Shown one piece after another: positions 48,144-56,506 of a stretch of 64,000 nt of DNA. Origin of the DNA: Deltaproteobacteria bacterium (GTDB lineage: Bacteria; Myxococcota_C; UBA6777); NCBI GenBank assembly GCA_002731275.1, contig PCBK01000076.1, positions 18,266 to 82,265 on the forward strand, read 5' to 3'. The notes beneath the pieces were generated by a model. The model was not told the origin of the DNA. It saw nothing but the letters and a program-made list of their open reading frames with translations, and did no database searches. Numbering within the stretch: the stretch's first letter is position 1; each line of letters opens with the position of its first letter. The translations under genes and the position numbers were made by a program.

Positions 48144-48604
48144 GGTCAACCTCTTTTCAGACAGAATGTAGCCAAAAGTCTTGTGGTCCATCAAGGACCG
48201 CTTCGTGTGGGAAAAGCTACAAGATGGGACCCCACAAGTCAAGATGGAGTCTTCCCCCTGATAGAGCTTTCAAAAAATCGTGAGAGCGCGCAACGAAACC
48301 CACTTTGCTGTCTCTTTTCACCAGGTGAAGTGCGTATGAAATGCGACAAGCCCCTATCTTCACAATTTTTTCATGATTTTGTACAGAGAAATTCATAAGA
48401 ATGACACGGTCCTGCGATATACTTTTCAAAAAGGGGTCGACATTCTACAAATAATGCACACAATGTTGTCCTGAGTCCACAAAAAAAGAATGCTAAAAAG
48501 AAAGAAAGAAATCAACAAAAGCAGAGACAAACAATATGCAAAGAGCGCTCACAATGGAGCGCAAGCAGATCAGATGAGAACCTTATCGACGCAAATAAAT
48601 TACA

Positions 48605-48633
48605 TTGACGTGATGAGGCAAGCGTGTTATTAC
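48605..48633 (+). promoter_or_regulatory. sigma70-type promoter of the HMG-CoA synthase gene
   Basis: TTGACG (48605-48610) and TATTAC (48628-48633) are 17 bp apart, matching consensus at five and four positions. A transcription start near 48640 would place the operator half-sites at 48648-48694 just downstream, where a bound repressor would block elongation or initiation. Confidence 0.55.
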
Positions 48634-48647
48634 AAGAGCAAGAATTA

Positions 48648-48694
48648 TTTCACCTTTTGTGAAACAACCTGATTTGTTTCACATTTTCGTGAAA
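48648..48694. promoter_or_regulatory. operator cluster: four TTTCAC/GTGAAA half-sites
   Basis: Half-sites alternate as TTTCAC (48648-48653), GTGAAA (48659-48664), TTTCAC (48677-48682) and GTGAAA (48689-48694), giving two inward dyads with spacers of 5 and 6. The central outward dyad TGTGAAACAA-N6-TTGTTTCACA (48658-48683) is a perfect 10-bp inverted repeat. The element lies 56 nt upstream of the HMG-CoA synthase start. The GbsR/MarR-type regulator encoded 3' in the same unit is the obvious candidate ligand (inference). Confidence 0.65.
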
Positions 48695-48749
48695 AGCATG
48701 GACAGCAAGTATGTCTCATGTTCCCTACATCATCAAGAAAGGAACCGTT

Positions 48750-50000
48750 ATGGATGCGGCGATTTTGGATGTTTCAGTAGCGACGCCGAAATACTATGTC
48801 AAACACGAAGAGCTCGCAAAGGCTCGTGGTATTGACCCAGACAAGTACAGGTATGGCTTGGGATGCTGGGAGATGGCTGTTTGTTCTCCAGGAGAAGATG
48901 CGGTGACGCTCGCAGCGCAGGCTGCATTCGATCTTTTGCAACGCCACCCAAACGTCGCAGACCAGATCGGATTGTGTGTTGTTGGAACCGAGAGTGGAGT
49001 CGATCAGGCCAAGCCCATAGCCATTTACTTGCACCAGCTCCTCAACCTCCCCAAATCCTGCCGTGCCTTTGAAGTCAAACATGCATGTTATGGCGGTACT
49101 GCTGGCCTTCAAATGGCTAGAGCATGGACCCAACAGCATCCAAAACGGTACGCGCTTGTGATCACAACAGACATCGCCAGATACGAGCGATACTCCCCCG
49201 GCGAGTCCACCCAGGGAGCAGGTGCCGTCGCGATGCTCATAGGCTCAGCCGCAGCAGAGCAAACGCTCTTGACCCTCTCCAAAGAGAGCGGTGTGCACGC
49301 CAACGAAGTCTACGACTTTTGGCGCCCGACCTACCAATCAACGGCACAAGTGAAGGGCAAATTCTCCATCTCTTGTTATCTTGATGGGTTGGTTGAAGCC
49401 TTCGAAGATTACAAAGCTCGTGAAAACGATCATACCGAACCTGACTACTTCTTGTTCCACGTACCCTTTCCACGAATGGCCCGAAAAGCCTTCCGTCGCT
49501 TGAGCGATCACAAAGGTCTCAACTACAGCGATGAGATGATCGAGAATGTCTTTGAAAACAAAGTCGAGCCGGGCCTTTGGATCAATCGACGTATTGGGAA
49601 TATTTATACGGGTTCCTTGTACTTGATGCTCGCCGGCTTGTGCGAGCGAGAGGGTGAAAAGCTGCGAGACAAACGAATCGCTCTCTTCTCCTACGGTAGC
49701 GGCTCTTGTAGTGAGTACTTTACAGGCACTTTTGGTCACAACTTGCCGAAACCGCATCTGCACAACATCCTCAACTGGCGCAAAGAGGTCGATGTCGCAA
49801 CATACGAACAGCTACATGACGAAGCGCTCGCGATGGAGCGCAACCAATCACTGCGCATAGAGCTCGAAGATCTCCAACACCCCTTCACCTTCCTAGGGAT
49901 CCGCGATCATGAAAGAATTTATAAAAGAAATGATCTCGCAATCCAGTCAACTTCAGCAAAAGACAATGACAGCATCAGTCCAACAATCCGAGCTTGTTGA
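48750..50000 (+). CDS. mvaS: hydroxymethylglutaryl-CoA synthase
   Basis: This 416-residue thiolase-fold enzyme condenses acetyl-CoA with acetoacetyl-CoA to HMG-CoA (mevalonate pathway), or adds a beta branch to polyketide chains in HMGS-like enzymes of biosynthetic clusters. Catalytic residues are visible: Glu81 (GTESGVD), Cys113 (KHACYGGTA) and the His of FLFHVPFPR. SD AAAGGAA precedes ATG 48750. The family normally ends near the motif GIRDHERIY; here the frame runs about 20 residues further into a tail overlapping the next gene. No HMG-CoA reductase or mevalonate kinase genes are nearby, so the pathway assignment is inferred from the family. Likely regulated by the operator cluster upstream. 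Confidence 0.9.
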   Translation: MDAAILDVSVATPKYYVKHEELAKARGIDPDKYRYGLGCWEMAVCSPGEDAVTLAAQAAFDLLQRHPNVADQIGLCVVGTESGVDQAKPIAIYLHQLLNLPKSCRAFEVKHACYGGTAGLQMARAWTQQHPKRYALVITTDIARYERYSPGESTQGAGAVAMLIGSAAAEQTLLTLSKESGVHANEVYDFWRPTYQSTAQVKGKFSISCYLDGLVEAFEDYKARENDHTEPDYFLFHVPFPRMARKAFRRLSDHKGLNYSDEMIENVFENKVEPGLWINRRIGNIYTGSLYLMLAGLCEREGEKLRDKRIALFSYGSGSCSEYFTGTFGHNLPKPHLHNILNWRKEVDVATYEQLHDEALAMERNQSLRIELEDLQHPFTFLGIRDHERIYKRNDLAIQSTSAKDNDSISPTIRAC

Positions 50001-50613
50001 TGAGCTTGATGAGCTTGAGCACAGCCTCCTGCTCGAAAAAACACAGCAAGCCTTTGCGGAGGTCTTTGAGGCGTTTGGATTTAAAGCCAATCACGGTCGC
50101 ATCTGGGGTGTCTTATTCGCCTGCACTACGCCACTATCTCAACGTGAGCTGATGCGTTTATCCGGGTTGTCCTCTGGTTTGATCTCACAAAGCCTCGCGG
50201 AGCTTGGTCGCTATGGGATGGTCAAGCCTCTGGAGGTCGAAGATCGCCGAGAGCTCCTCTACCAACTCGAAGACAACATGGCAAAGGTCGTCTCCTCCAT
50301 CCTCTCCAGACGTGAAGAGCGCGTGATCAGCCGCCTCATTGAACGTATGAAGGAGATCAAGTTGGAGCTGGCGATCAACGAACGCGATTCTTCACGCACA
50401 CGTGAAAGACTTCGTCGGATTGAGCAGATCCTCGCGCTCGGGCACCTCGCGCGCTCGATATTTCAGCTCATTGGCAAACTCTCCCACTACTCATATCAAA
50501 CGGTGAAACTCGGCGCAGGTGTCCTCTCACGCCTGCATGTTCCAGAGCTACCCAAGTGGTTTGAACATGAACACATCCCCTACCAGGATGTCTCCTCCCG
50601 CCCTCTCGAATAA
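49909..50613 (+). CDS. GbsR/MarR-type winged-helix transcriptional regulator
   Basis: This 234-residue protein has a MarR/GbsR-like winged helix (~60-125): FKANHGRIWGVLFAC, LSQRELMRLSGLSSGLISQSLAELGRYGMVKPL, EDRRELLYQLED. A long helical C-terminal part follows (~130-215). The start at 49909 has AGGGA 9 nt upstream and lies 92 nt inside the HMG-CoA synthase gene in another frame; a later ATG (49966) lacks a ribosome site. Being encoded in one unit with the HMG-CoA synthase and with a palindromic operator upstream suggests autoregulation and lipid or acyl-CoA sensing (inference). Confidence 0.85.
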   Translation: MKEFIKEMISQSSQLQQKTMTASVQQSELVDELDELEHSLLLEKTQQAFAEVFEAFGFKANHGRIWGVLFACTTPLSQRELMRLSGLSSGLISQSLAELGRYGMVKPLEVEDRRELLYQLEDNMAKVVSSILSRREERVISRLIERMKEIKLELAINERDSSRTRERLRRIEQILALGHLARSIFQLIGKLSHYSYQTVKLGAGVLSRLHVPELPKWFEHEHIPYQDVSSRPLE

Positions 50614-50792
50614 TCCCTTCAAAACAAACATCTACCATCTCCAATGACGACCTGTGTCTTGATCTGACACACCTCTAGATGATAGTGAAGACAGCAAACA
50701 AAACATCCCGGACGACATATCCGCTCGTCTTTTTTCAGACGTTGCACGAGGTCAACAGCTCAACGACCTTACATAGGAAAGGACATCGCTTT

Positions 50793-51479
50793 ATGAAATT
50801 ACTCGATATCATGCCCGATTCATGGAAACCCATCCTCGAAGAAGAACTTCAAAAACCCTACATTGGCGAACTGGAAGCGTTCCTCTCACAGGAATTCGAA
50901 GAACAAACGATCTATCCCCCACAAAACGAAATTTTTTCGGCGTTTGAGTATACCTCCTATGACAATCTGAAGGTCTTCTTGCTCGGTCAGGACCCCTACC
51001 ACGGCGAAGGTCAGGCACACGGACTGAGCTTCTCTGTGAAACCAGGTGTCAAAACCCCTCCCTCCCTTCGCAACATGTTTAAAGAACTCAAAGAAGATTT
51101 GGGATGTGAGATCCCCAACAACGGTTGCCTGACACCGTGGGCCAAGCAAGGTGTCTTGATGCTCAACGCTGTGTTGACGGTCCGCGCGAGCAAACCAGCA
51201 TCACACAAAAAACAAGGTTGGGAAAAATTCACGGACGCGGTGATCAAAAAAGTCAACGAACGAGAAGAGCCCATTGTCTTTTTGTTGTGGGGTGGGTTTG
51301 CAAAAAAGAAAGCCAAATTGATCGACGCAGACAAGCACGTCGTCATCACAGGAACACACCCATCGCCTTTGTCAGCCAAAAACGGATTTTTCGGGAGCAA
51401 ACCTTACTCGGAAATCAACGAAGCGCTCAAAGGATTTGGAAAAGAACCCATCGACTGGCAGATCCCCAATATCGACTAA
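50793..51479 (+). CDS. ung: uracil-DNA glycosylase, family 1 (second copy)
   Basis: This is a 228-residue second Ung. Motifs are intact: [34 protein letters not shown] and HPSPLSA. The frame extends upstream to 50679, but the ATG at 50793 with AGGAAAGGA upstream matches the first copy, whose N termini align. By eye the two copies are roughly 45-50 percent identical, i.e. an old duplication or transfer. It lies 180 nt after the regulator gene on the same strand. Redundancy might reflect uracil-rich DNA or different cell states; no evidence here. Confidence 0.93.
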   Translation: MKLLDIMPDSWKPILEEELQKPYIGELEAFLSQEFEEQTIYPPQNEIFSAFEYTSYDNLKVFLLGQDPYHGEGQAHGLSFSVKPGVKTPPSLRNMFKELKEDLGCEIPNNGCLTPWAKQGVLMLNAVLTVRASKPASHKKQGWEKFTDAVIKKVNEREEPIVFLLWGGFAKKKAKLIDADKHVVITGTHPSPLSAKNGFFGSKPYSEINEALKGFGKEPIDWQIPNID

Positions 51480-51539
51480 GACGGTTCTAGCTCCCCTCCC
51501 TTCCCCTGGTATCTTTTCAGAAAAAACCCACAAACAACC

Positions 51540-52262
51540 TCAACTGTGCGCCATAAATCGGGCCTGTGTCATCAACGCTTCACCGTTGATGGGTTTGGTC
51601 AAGATCAAGGCAGCCCCGGCTCTCATCAAATTGTCGTGCTCGTCGTCAGTGAGCGTGTCGGAGAAGACAAAGGTCAACACACGCTTTTCACGCGCCCACT
51701 GCAATGCCTCCATCGAAAGCTCAATAGAGGTATCGAGCAACAACAGGGAAGGTTTATCTTGATGTGCCATACCGCTCAGCGCAGACAGAACGTCAGGCCA
51801 CACAGAGACCTCACAGCCAAGATGTTCAAATGTCTTTTGCAGGCGTGTACGATGGATCATGTTGGGATCGATAATCGCAACCTTCATCTCTGCGCGCCCC
51901 ATCGTGATGAAGTGAAGCTCATCTTGGAGCTCATTCCACAGAGACTCCCAGGGTTGTGACTTTTTCAGAAATCTTGCAGCGCCAGCATCAGCGCTTGGTT
52001 GTCCCCATTCTTCGACAGGCAGAGCGGAGATCACGATCACAGGCAGATATGGTGCCTGGGCTTTCATCGCGCGAATGATCTCCGTCCCAGGCAAATCTGG
52101 CAAGGTCAACTCGCAGATGAGCATGTCAAAGTCATGCATGATGGCCTTGGTCAGTGCGATGCTGCCCATGCTGCATGCGCTCACTTCGTGTCCTTCTTTT
52201 TGGAGACTTTCTTCAAGTCTTTCGAGGACTGTTGTATCCGTATCAACAAGGAGAATCTTCAC
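51540..52262 (-). CDS. tandem-receiver response-regulator protein; first receiver has Asp-to-Glu
   Basis: This 240-residue protein consists of two receiver domains and no output domain. Receiver 1 (1-118) has VDTDTT and the Lys of FLKKSQP, but the phosphoacceptor in MLICELTLPDLPG is Glu51 (codon GAG) instead of Asp. That is a substitution that often mimics the phosphorylated state. Receiver 2 (~126-240) keeps Asp132 (IIDPN), the phosphoacceptor Asp177 (LLLLDTSIE) and LTKP. It may be a phosphate sink or a protein-binding switch; partners unknown. Alone on the minus strand, convergent with ung. Confidence 0.88.
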   Translation of the reverse strand: MKILLVDTDTTVLERLEESLQKEGHEVSACSMGSIALTKAIMHDFDMLICELTLPDLPGTEIIRAMKAQAPYLPVIVISALPVEEWGQPSADAGAARFLKKSQPWESLWNELQDELHFITMGRAEMKVAIIDPNMIHRTRLQKTFEHLGCEVSVWPDVLSALSGMAHQDKPSLLLLDTSIELSMEALQWAREKRVLTFVFSDTLTDDEHDNLMRAGAALILTKPINGEALMTQARFMAHS

Positions 52263-52399
52263 GATAAACTTGGTGTACCCGTATTTGGTAAAATGTGAAA
52301 AACGGTCACGACGTTTCTACTACAATTACCGACATCCTTAGGAATATGTCAAGAAAACACTTCCAAATACAGTCAACACTCCACTCGGAGTATGCCCGT

Positions 52400-52738
52400 T
52401 TAGTCGTCATCATTAGAAGGAAACCACCATTCATTCAACGCAGAAGAAGCTTCCGCGATGTCTTCCTGGGTGACATGTGCTTGCGCAGCCTCTGATAGAG
52501 CTTGCTCTTTCAGAGAGTTCGCCACTTTATGATCATGCTCATGTGGCATTGCGCTGGCAAGGGGCGATGACACATGAGCGACAGTTGGTGTGGGTGGAGT
52601 CTCTTGCGAGGACTTCTCCTCGGACGCAACAACATCAGCATAGCGCAGCCACAAAAACTCGACATAGTCGAGAACTGCACGCTGCTTTTCCACAGGCAAC
52701 ATGGAGAGCTTTTTGAGAATACTTCCCTTTAAGTCCAT
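52400..52738 (-). CDS. small acidic protein with DUF2281-like N terminus
   Basis: This protein has about 112 residues from the ATG at 52738. The N-terminal part KGSILKKLSMLPVEKQRAVLDYVEFLW resembles the short DUF2281/VapB-like segment found in some antitoxins; the rest is a low-complexity Ser/Thr/Pro/His linker and an acidic C terminus (WWFPSNDDD). It follows the 52754-53299 gene after 15 nt on the same strand with no clear ribosome site, so coupling is likely. Toxin-antitoxin status is not supported by a recognisable toxin. Confidence 0.5.
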   Translation of the reverse strand: MDLKGSILKKLSMLPVEKQRAVLDYVEFLWLRYADVVASEEKSSQETPPTPTVAHVSSPLASAMPHEHDHKVANSLKEQALSEAAQAHVTQEDIAEASSALNEWWFPSNDDD

Positions 52739-52753
52739 GACAAGCACAACACG

Positions 52754-53299
52754 CTAAGGCTTATGAATGCGAGGACGTCGAGATGATCGAATATCCAACA
52801 CAGAATCATCGACGCTCTCTTCGTGTTCTTGCTGGTGGAGAAACTGCAGCGCTTCACTTGCGAGCTTCTCGATTTGGCGAATTTGTCGTTCATCTTCCTG
52901 TTCGACAAGCTCATCCAACCACTCACGCAAAAACTCTTCCCCATCGACATTGCCAAGTTCTGGGAGCAAGCGCCATTGCTGGTTACGCCAGTCGTAAAAC
53001 ATCTCGTCGATACGGTACTGATAAGGTTTCCGAAGCCCCCTTAACAAGTACTCAAGCATCGAACCATCTGTACCAGCGACAACCAATGAGCCAAGAAATG
53101 TCAACTCAGCTTCTTGGGCTTCGTCCAGCTCCGAGACAGACTCAGGATCAAAACTCAGCCAGCCAGCATCTCGCAGATACAAAGCTGCCATCCAATTGAG
53201 GCGAATCGCCTGACAGACCTGTCTTGGACGCGCGGGAAACAAACGCATCTGTACACAGCGAACACGTGCTCTTTCAACATCAACTGCTTTCGTCGTCAT
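52754..53299 (-). CDS. uncharacterised cytoplasmic protein
   Basis: This protein has about 181 residues; the ATG at 53299 has GAGG 8 nt upstream. It is acidic, soluble and helical (DELVEQEDERQIRQIEKLASEALQFL). Noticeable is AVDVERARVRCVQMRLFPARPRQVCQAIRLNWMAAL at the N terminus, with two Cys, and a WRNQQWRLLPEL region. I do not recognise a family. Pairing with the DUF2281-like gene downstream suggests a two-gene unit of unknown purpose. Confidence 0.55.
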   Translation of the reverse strand: MTTKAVDVERARVRCVQMRLFPARPRQVCQAIRLNWMAALYLRDAGWLSFDPESVSELDEAQEAELTFLGSLVVAGTDGSMLEYLLRGLRKPYQYRIDEMFYDWRNQQWRLLPELGNVDGEEFLREWLDELVEQEDERQIRQIEKLASEALQFLHQQEHEESVDDSVLDIRSSRRPRIHKP

Positions 53300-53650
53300 C
53301 TGAAGAACCTCAATACAAACATCCATTCACAACACTCTCAAATACCATACATAGAAAAATCAAAAAGATACAAGACACCTGGGGTATCTCATGTGCGTAC
53401 AACATACTTTTTACGAGGTCGGCCCGAGACAATCCACATTCTCTTATGCGCAATGACCACATCCGACGTGTGTTTCATTGTCAACGAAAACAGGCTGAGA
53501 ATGGCCGAAAGACCGAACCAACATGTATCACATGCGACATTCAGGGAGCAAAAAAAACGGAAAAAAAGCACGCGAGGCCGCAAAACCACACGAGTATTCA
53601 CGCAGCCAGACATCACACACTTCCTCCAAAACACTTGGAGAGACAACACC
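53300..53650. other. gene-free stretch between minus-strand genes
   Basis: About 350 AT-rich bases downstream of arsC-like and upstream of the uncharacterised gene at 52754-53299. No frame on either strand has a ribosome site or protein-like sequence. I see no clear promoter, repeat or RNA gene. Confidence 0.45.
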
Positions 53651-54016
53651 TTACTTCAAAAGTGTCTCCATCCAAGGCCCAAGCGCCTCAGGAGGTCGTC
53701 CAAGCTTCGCCTGATCACCGACAATCACGACGGGGCGTTCGATCAACTTGGGGTGGGCGTGCATCGCTGAAAAAATGTCCTCTTCGGAGTGCTCATCGCT
53801 CTTCAAGTTGAGCTCCTTCGCGATACTCTCCTTGCTGCGCATCCACTCACGTGCGGTCATGCCGAGCATCGTCGCGACCTCTTGTAGCTCATCGACACTT
53901 GGGACATCGTCGAGATAACGACGAACCTCCAATTCAACATCCATCTCTTCGAGAAGCGCGAGAGTCTGACGAGACTTACTACATCGAGGGTTGTGCCATA
54001 TCTTCACTTTGGGCAT
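53651..54016 (-). CDS. ArsC-family glutaredoxin-linked arsenate reductase-like protein
   Basis: This 121-residue thioredoxin-fold protein has HNPRCSKSR at the N terminus, i.e. catalytic Cys12 and Arg16 of the ArsC/YfgD family, and a C-terminal part IERPVVIVGDQAKLGRPPE typical of the group. AAGGAG precedes the ATG at 54016. The family includes true arsenate reductases and redox or regulatory relatives; without ars genes nearby I would not insist on arsenic resistance. Confidence 0.9.
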   Translation of the reverse strand: MPKVKIWHNPRCSKSRQTLALLEEMDVELEVRRYLDDVPSVDELQEVATMLGMTAREWMRSKESIAKELNLKSDEHSEEDIFSAMHAHPKLIERPVVIVGDQAKLGRPPEALGPWMETLLK

Positions 54017-54226
54017 GGTTTGACTCCTTTCTTGTGACAGAGTTCTCGTGGGCATATAGCGCAGGATACCTTCGGAAGTCTAGTATTTTCATCACAGGGC
54101 AAGTTGACAAGCATCAAGGGGACAAGTATGCTTCGACCGGCTTTCCACAAATGAAGGAAGGTCAGTGAAGACACTTCATTGAATTTACATCGCTTTGCAA
54201 CAACACAGAGGAAACACGAGTCATCT

Positions 54227-55684
54227 ATGATAATGCTATCGTATGAAATATTGATGGCGCTTCGACACCTCAAGAGTCGAAAGCGAAGTCACGCCATATC
54301 GCTGCTGACGATGATCAGTATCCTCGGCGTGATGCTCGGCGTCTGGGCATTGATCGTGGTGTTGGCTGTATTGAGCGGATTTGGCCTTGATTTGAAAAAG
54401 AAGATCATTGAGAGTTCACCTCATATGATCGTCGAACGCAGATCAGGTGATGTGCACAACGCATCTGGATTATGCAAAAAGATCAACCGCGCAGAGGGCA
54501 TCAAAGGCTGCGCTCCGTTTATCCTCAATGAGATCATGTTGACCTCTCGCTCTGGGACAAGTGGTGTCCTCTTACGCGGCATCTCGAAAAACACCAAACG
54601 TCTCGACCACCTCAAAAAGCAGATGAAGTCGGGGAAATACGCGCACTTGTTTGATCCAAGCAAGATCCGTATTCCCCCCAAACCACGGTTTGGATGGACA
54701 CTTCCAGATAGACGTAAGGTCGTAAAGGACGCCAAGCTCACCCCCGAAGAGTCGAAGTACCTGAAACTCACCCCCAAACTTTTGGAAGACAAACAAAAAA
54801 GCACAAGCCAACCGACCACCCAAAACAATCCCCCCAAAGAAGAGGATTTTGGGCTGCTGACGCTCAAGCCGAAGACGCAAACCCGTCAACTGCCGGGGAT
54901 CTTGCTGGGGAAAGAGTTGGCACACGGACTTGGCGTCGATGTTGGCGCAGTCGTACGGGCAGTCTCACCCATTGGTGGCAGCTTAACGCCGATGGGCGTT
55001 GCACCTCGCATTCGAAAGTTCCGTGTTGCAGGTGTATTCTTTACGGGGATGTACGAGTACGATACGAAGTTTGCGTTTGTCACGCTCAAGAGCGCCAAGA
55101 AACTCTTCAAGATGTGGGACGCAGTCTCGGGGCTGGAGCTGCACGTCAACAACATCCATCATACCCCCTACCTGAAAAAAGGTGTCCGCAAAGAGATCGG
55201 TGGAGGTCCCTTCGTCGTTAAAGACTGGATAGAGATGAATCGACAACTCTTTGGCGCACTTCAGATGGAGAAGATTGTCATGTTTGTGATCTTGACCTTC
55301 ATCATCCTCGTCGCGTCATTCAACATCATCAGCACCCTGTTTATGGTCGTTGTCGAAAAGTCACAGGAGATCGCAATCCTTAAATCGATGGGCGCGACGA
55401 GACGTAGCATCATGCGCATTTTCATGATTGAAGGCGTGATCATCGGTGTCATTGGGACCATTCTCGGTTTACTTTTGGGTTGGAGAACCTGCATCTTTCT
55501 GTTACAACACCCCATCAAAATGAACACGGACGTGTACTACATCGCGACGCTCCCCGTACAAATGCACCTATCCGATTTTATCTCCGTCGCGATCGCGTCC
55601 ATGCTGCTGAGCTTTTTGGCGACAATTTACCCTGCGCTCCAGGCAGCTGACCTCAACCCTGTTGAGGGACTCCAACATGAATAG
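54227..55684 (+). CDS. lolE: LolC/LolE-type lipoprotein-releasing ABC permease
   Basis: This 486-residue permease subunit extracts lipoproteins from the inner membrane for delivery to LolA. The N-terminal motif LKSRKRSHAISLLTMISILGVMLGVWALIVVLAVLSGF is typical (first transmembrane helix). A large periplasmic domain follows, then three C-terminal helices (~385-480) with AILKSMGATRRSIMRIFMIEG. The periplasmic domain has a ~90-residue Pro/Lys/Gln/Thr-rich insertion (~140-225) not usual in Lol proteins. ATG 54227 has no clear ribosome site, so the true start might be the next Met. Only one permease gene is present, so it may act as a homodimer (LolF-like). Followed by lolD. Confidence 0.85.
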   Translation: MIMLSYEILMALRHLKSRKRSHAISLLTMISILGVMLGVWALIVVLAVLSGFGLDLKKKIIESSPHMIVERRSGDVHNASGLCKKINRAEGIKGCAPFILNEIMLTSRSGTSGVLLRGISKNTKRLDHLKKQMKSGKYAHLFDPSKIRIPPKPRFGWTLPDRRKVVKDAKLTPEESKYLKLTPKLLEDKQKSTSQPTTQNNPPKEEDFGLLTLKPKTQTRQLPGILLGKELAHGLGVDVGAVVRAVSPIGGSLTPMGVAPRIRKFRVAGVFFTGMYEYDTKFAFVTLKSAKKLFKMWDAVSGLELHVNNIHHTPYLKKGVRKEIGGGPFVVKDWIEMNRQLFGALQMEKIVMFVILTFIILVASFNIISTLFMVVVEKSQEIAILKSMGATRRSIMRIFMIEGVIIGVIGTILGLLLGWRTCIFLLQHPIKMNTDVYYIATLPVQMHLSDFISVAIASMLLSFLATIYPALQAADLNPVEGLQHE

Positions 55685-55762
55685 ACGAACAACGCACACA
55701 CACTGTGCGCTTCAAACGCATTCATTGCGTGGAGTAAATTCACGCTGTAGAAGGTTTGCAAC

Positions 55763-56506
55763 ATGACGACAAAGAACAACACTGCCTCCACAAAGCCAGC
55801 CGAAGCGCTTGTCTCAACACACAACTTGAGCAAAACTTTTTGGATGGAGCAAAGACAAATTGATGTCCTCACAGACATCGATTTTCAAATATACCAGGGC
55901 GAGATGCTCTCCATCGTTGGAGCCTCGGGCGCGGGAAAGAGCACCCTATTACATGTACTTGGAACACTCGACGAGCCCACGCAAGGACAAATCCTCATCG
56001 ATGGCAAAGATGTCCACAAGATGGAGGAGGAAGAGCTCGCGGCGTTTCGCAATCACACCATCGGCTTCGTCTTTCAGGCACACTATCTGCTTCCAGAGTT
56101 CTCCGCGCTCGAAAACGCAATGATGCCCGCGCTGATCCAGCGTATTGAGCGAAAAAAAGCACGCGAACGAGCCGAAGAACTCCTCGAATGGGTCGGACTC
56201 AAAGATCGACTTCAACACCGTCCAGGTGAGCTCAGTGGTGGTGAACGTCAACGCGTCGCGCTTTGTCGCGCCCTCGTCATGCGCCCAAAACTCCTCCTCG
56301 CTGACGAACCAACCGGAAACCTGGACTCCACAACAGGTGGCGGAATCCACCAACTCCTCACAGATCTCAACCAAAAATGGGAGATCACCACTGTCGTCGT
56401 CACACACAACAACGATTTGGCACGACAGATGCAAAGAAGTTTTCGTCTAGAGAAAGGCAAGTTGATCGAGATCACGCAACCCGGAGACGTTTCGAGTGAA
56501 GGTTGA
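55763..56506 (+). CDS. lolD: LolD-type lipoprotein-releasing ABC ATPase
   Basis: This 247-residue ATPase subunit provides energy for the Lol complex. Walker A GASGAGKST, signature SGGERQRVA and Walker B LLLADEPTGNLD are complete. The N terminus has ~20 extra polar residues. AAGG lies 9 nt upstream of the ATG. It is 78 nt downstream of the permease gene. Its last 11 nt overlap the GTG start of bamA, so permease, ATPase, BamA and Skp form an outer-membrane assembly operon. Confidence 0.92.
   Translation: MTTKNNTASTKPAEALVSTHNLSKTFWMEQRQIDVLTDIDFQIYQGEMLSIVGASGAGKSTLLHVLGTLDEPTQGQILIDGKDVHKMEEEELAAFRNHTIGFVFQAHYLLPEFSALENAMMPALIQRIERKKARERAEELLEWVGLKDRLQHRPGELSGGERQRVALCRALVMRPKLLLADEPTGNLDSTTGGGIHQLLTDLNQKWEITTVVVTHNNDLARQMQRSFRLEKGKLIEITQPGDVSSEG

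Larger units (their letters stand above)
48144..48749. other. long divergent regulatory region between mtnD and HMG-CoA synthase
   Basis: About 600 bases without a gene. The right part carries the promoter and the operator cluster for the HMG-CoA synthase gene, listed separately. The left part holds the mtnD leader, with a small stem GGTCC/GGACC near 48180-48200. The 60-residue frame at 48490 is low-complexity Lys/Asn/Ser and not called. Confidence 0.5.

Noticed and set aside
48490..48672. 60-residue Lys/Asn/Ser-rich frame
   Set aside because: Low complexity, no ribosome site, and it runs into the promoter and operator of the HMG-CoA synthase gene.
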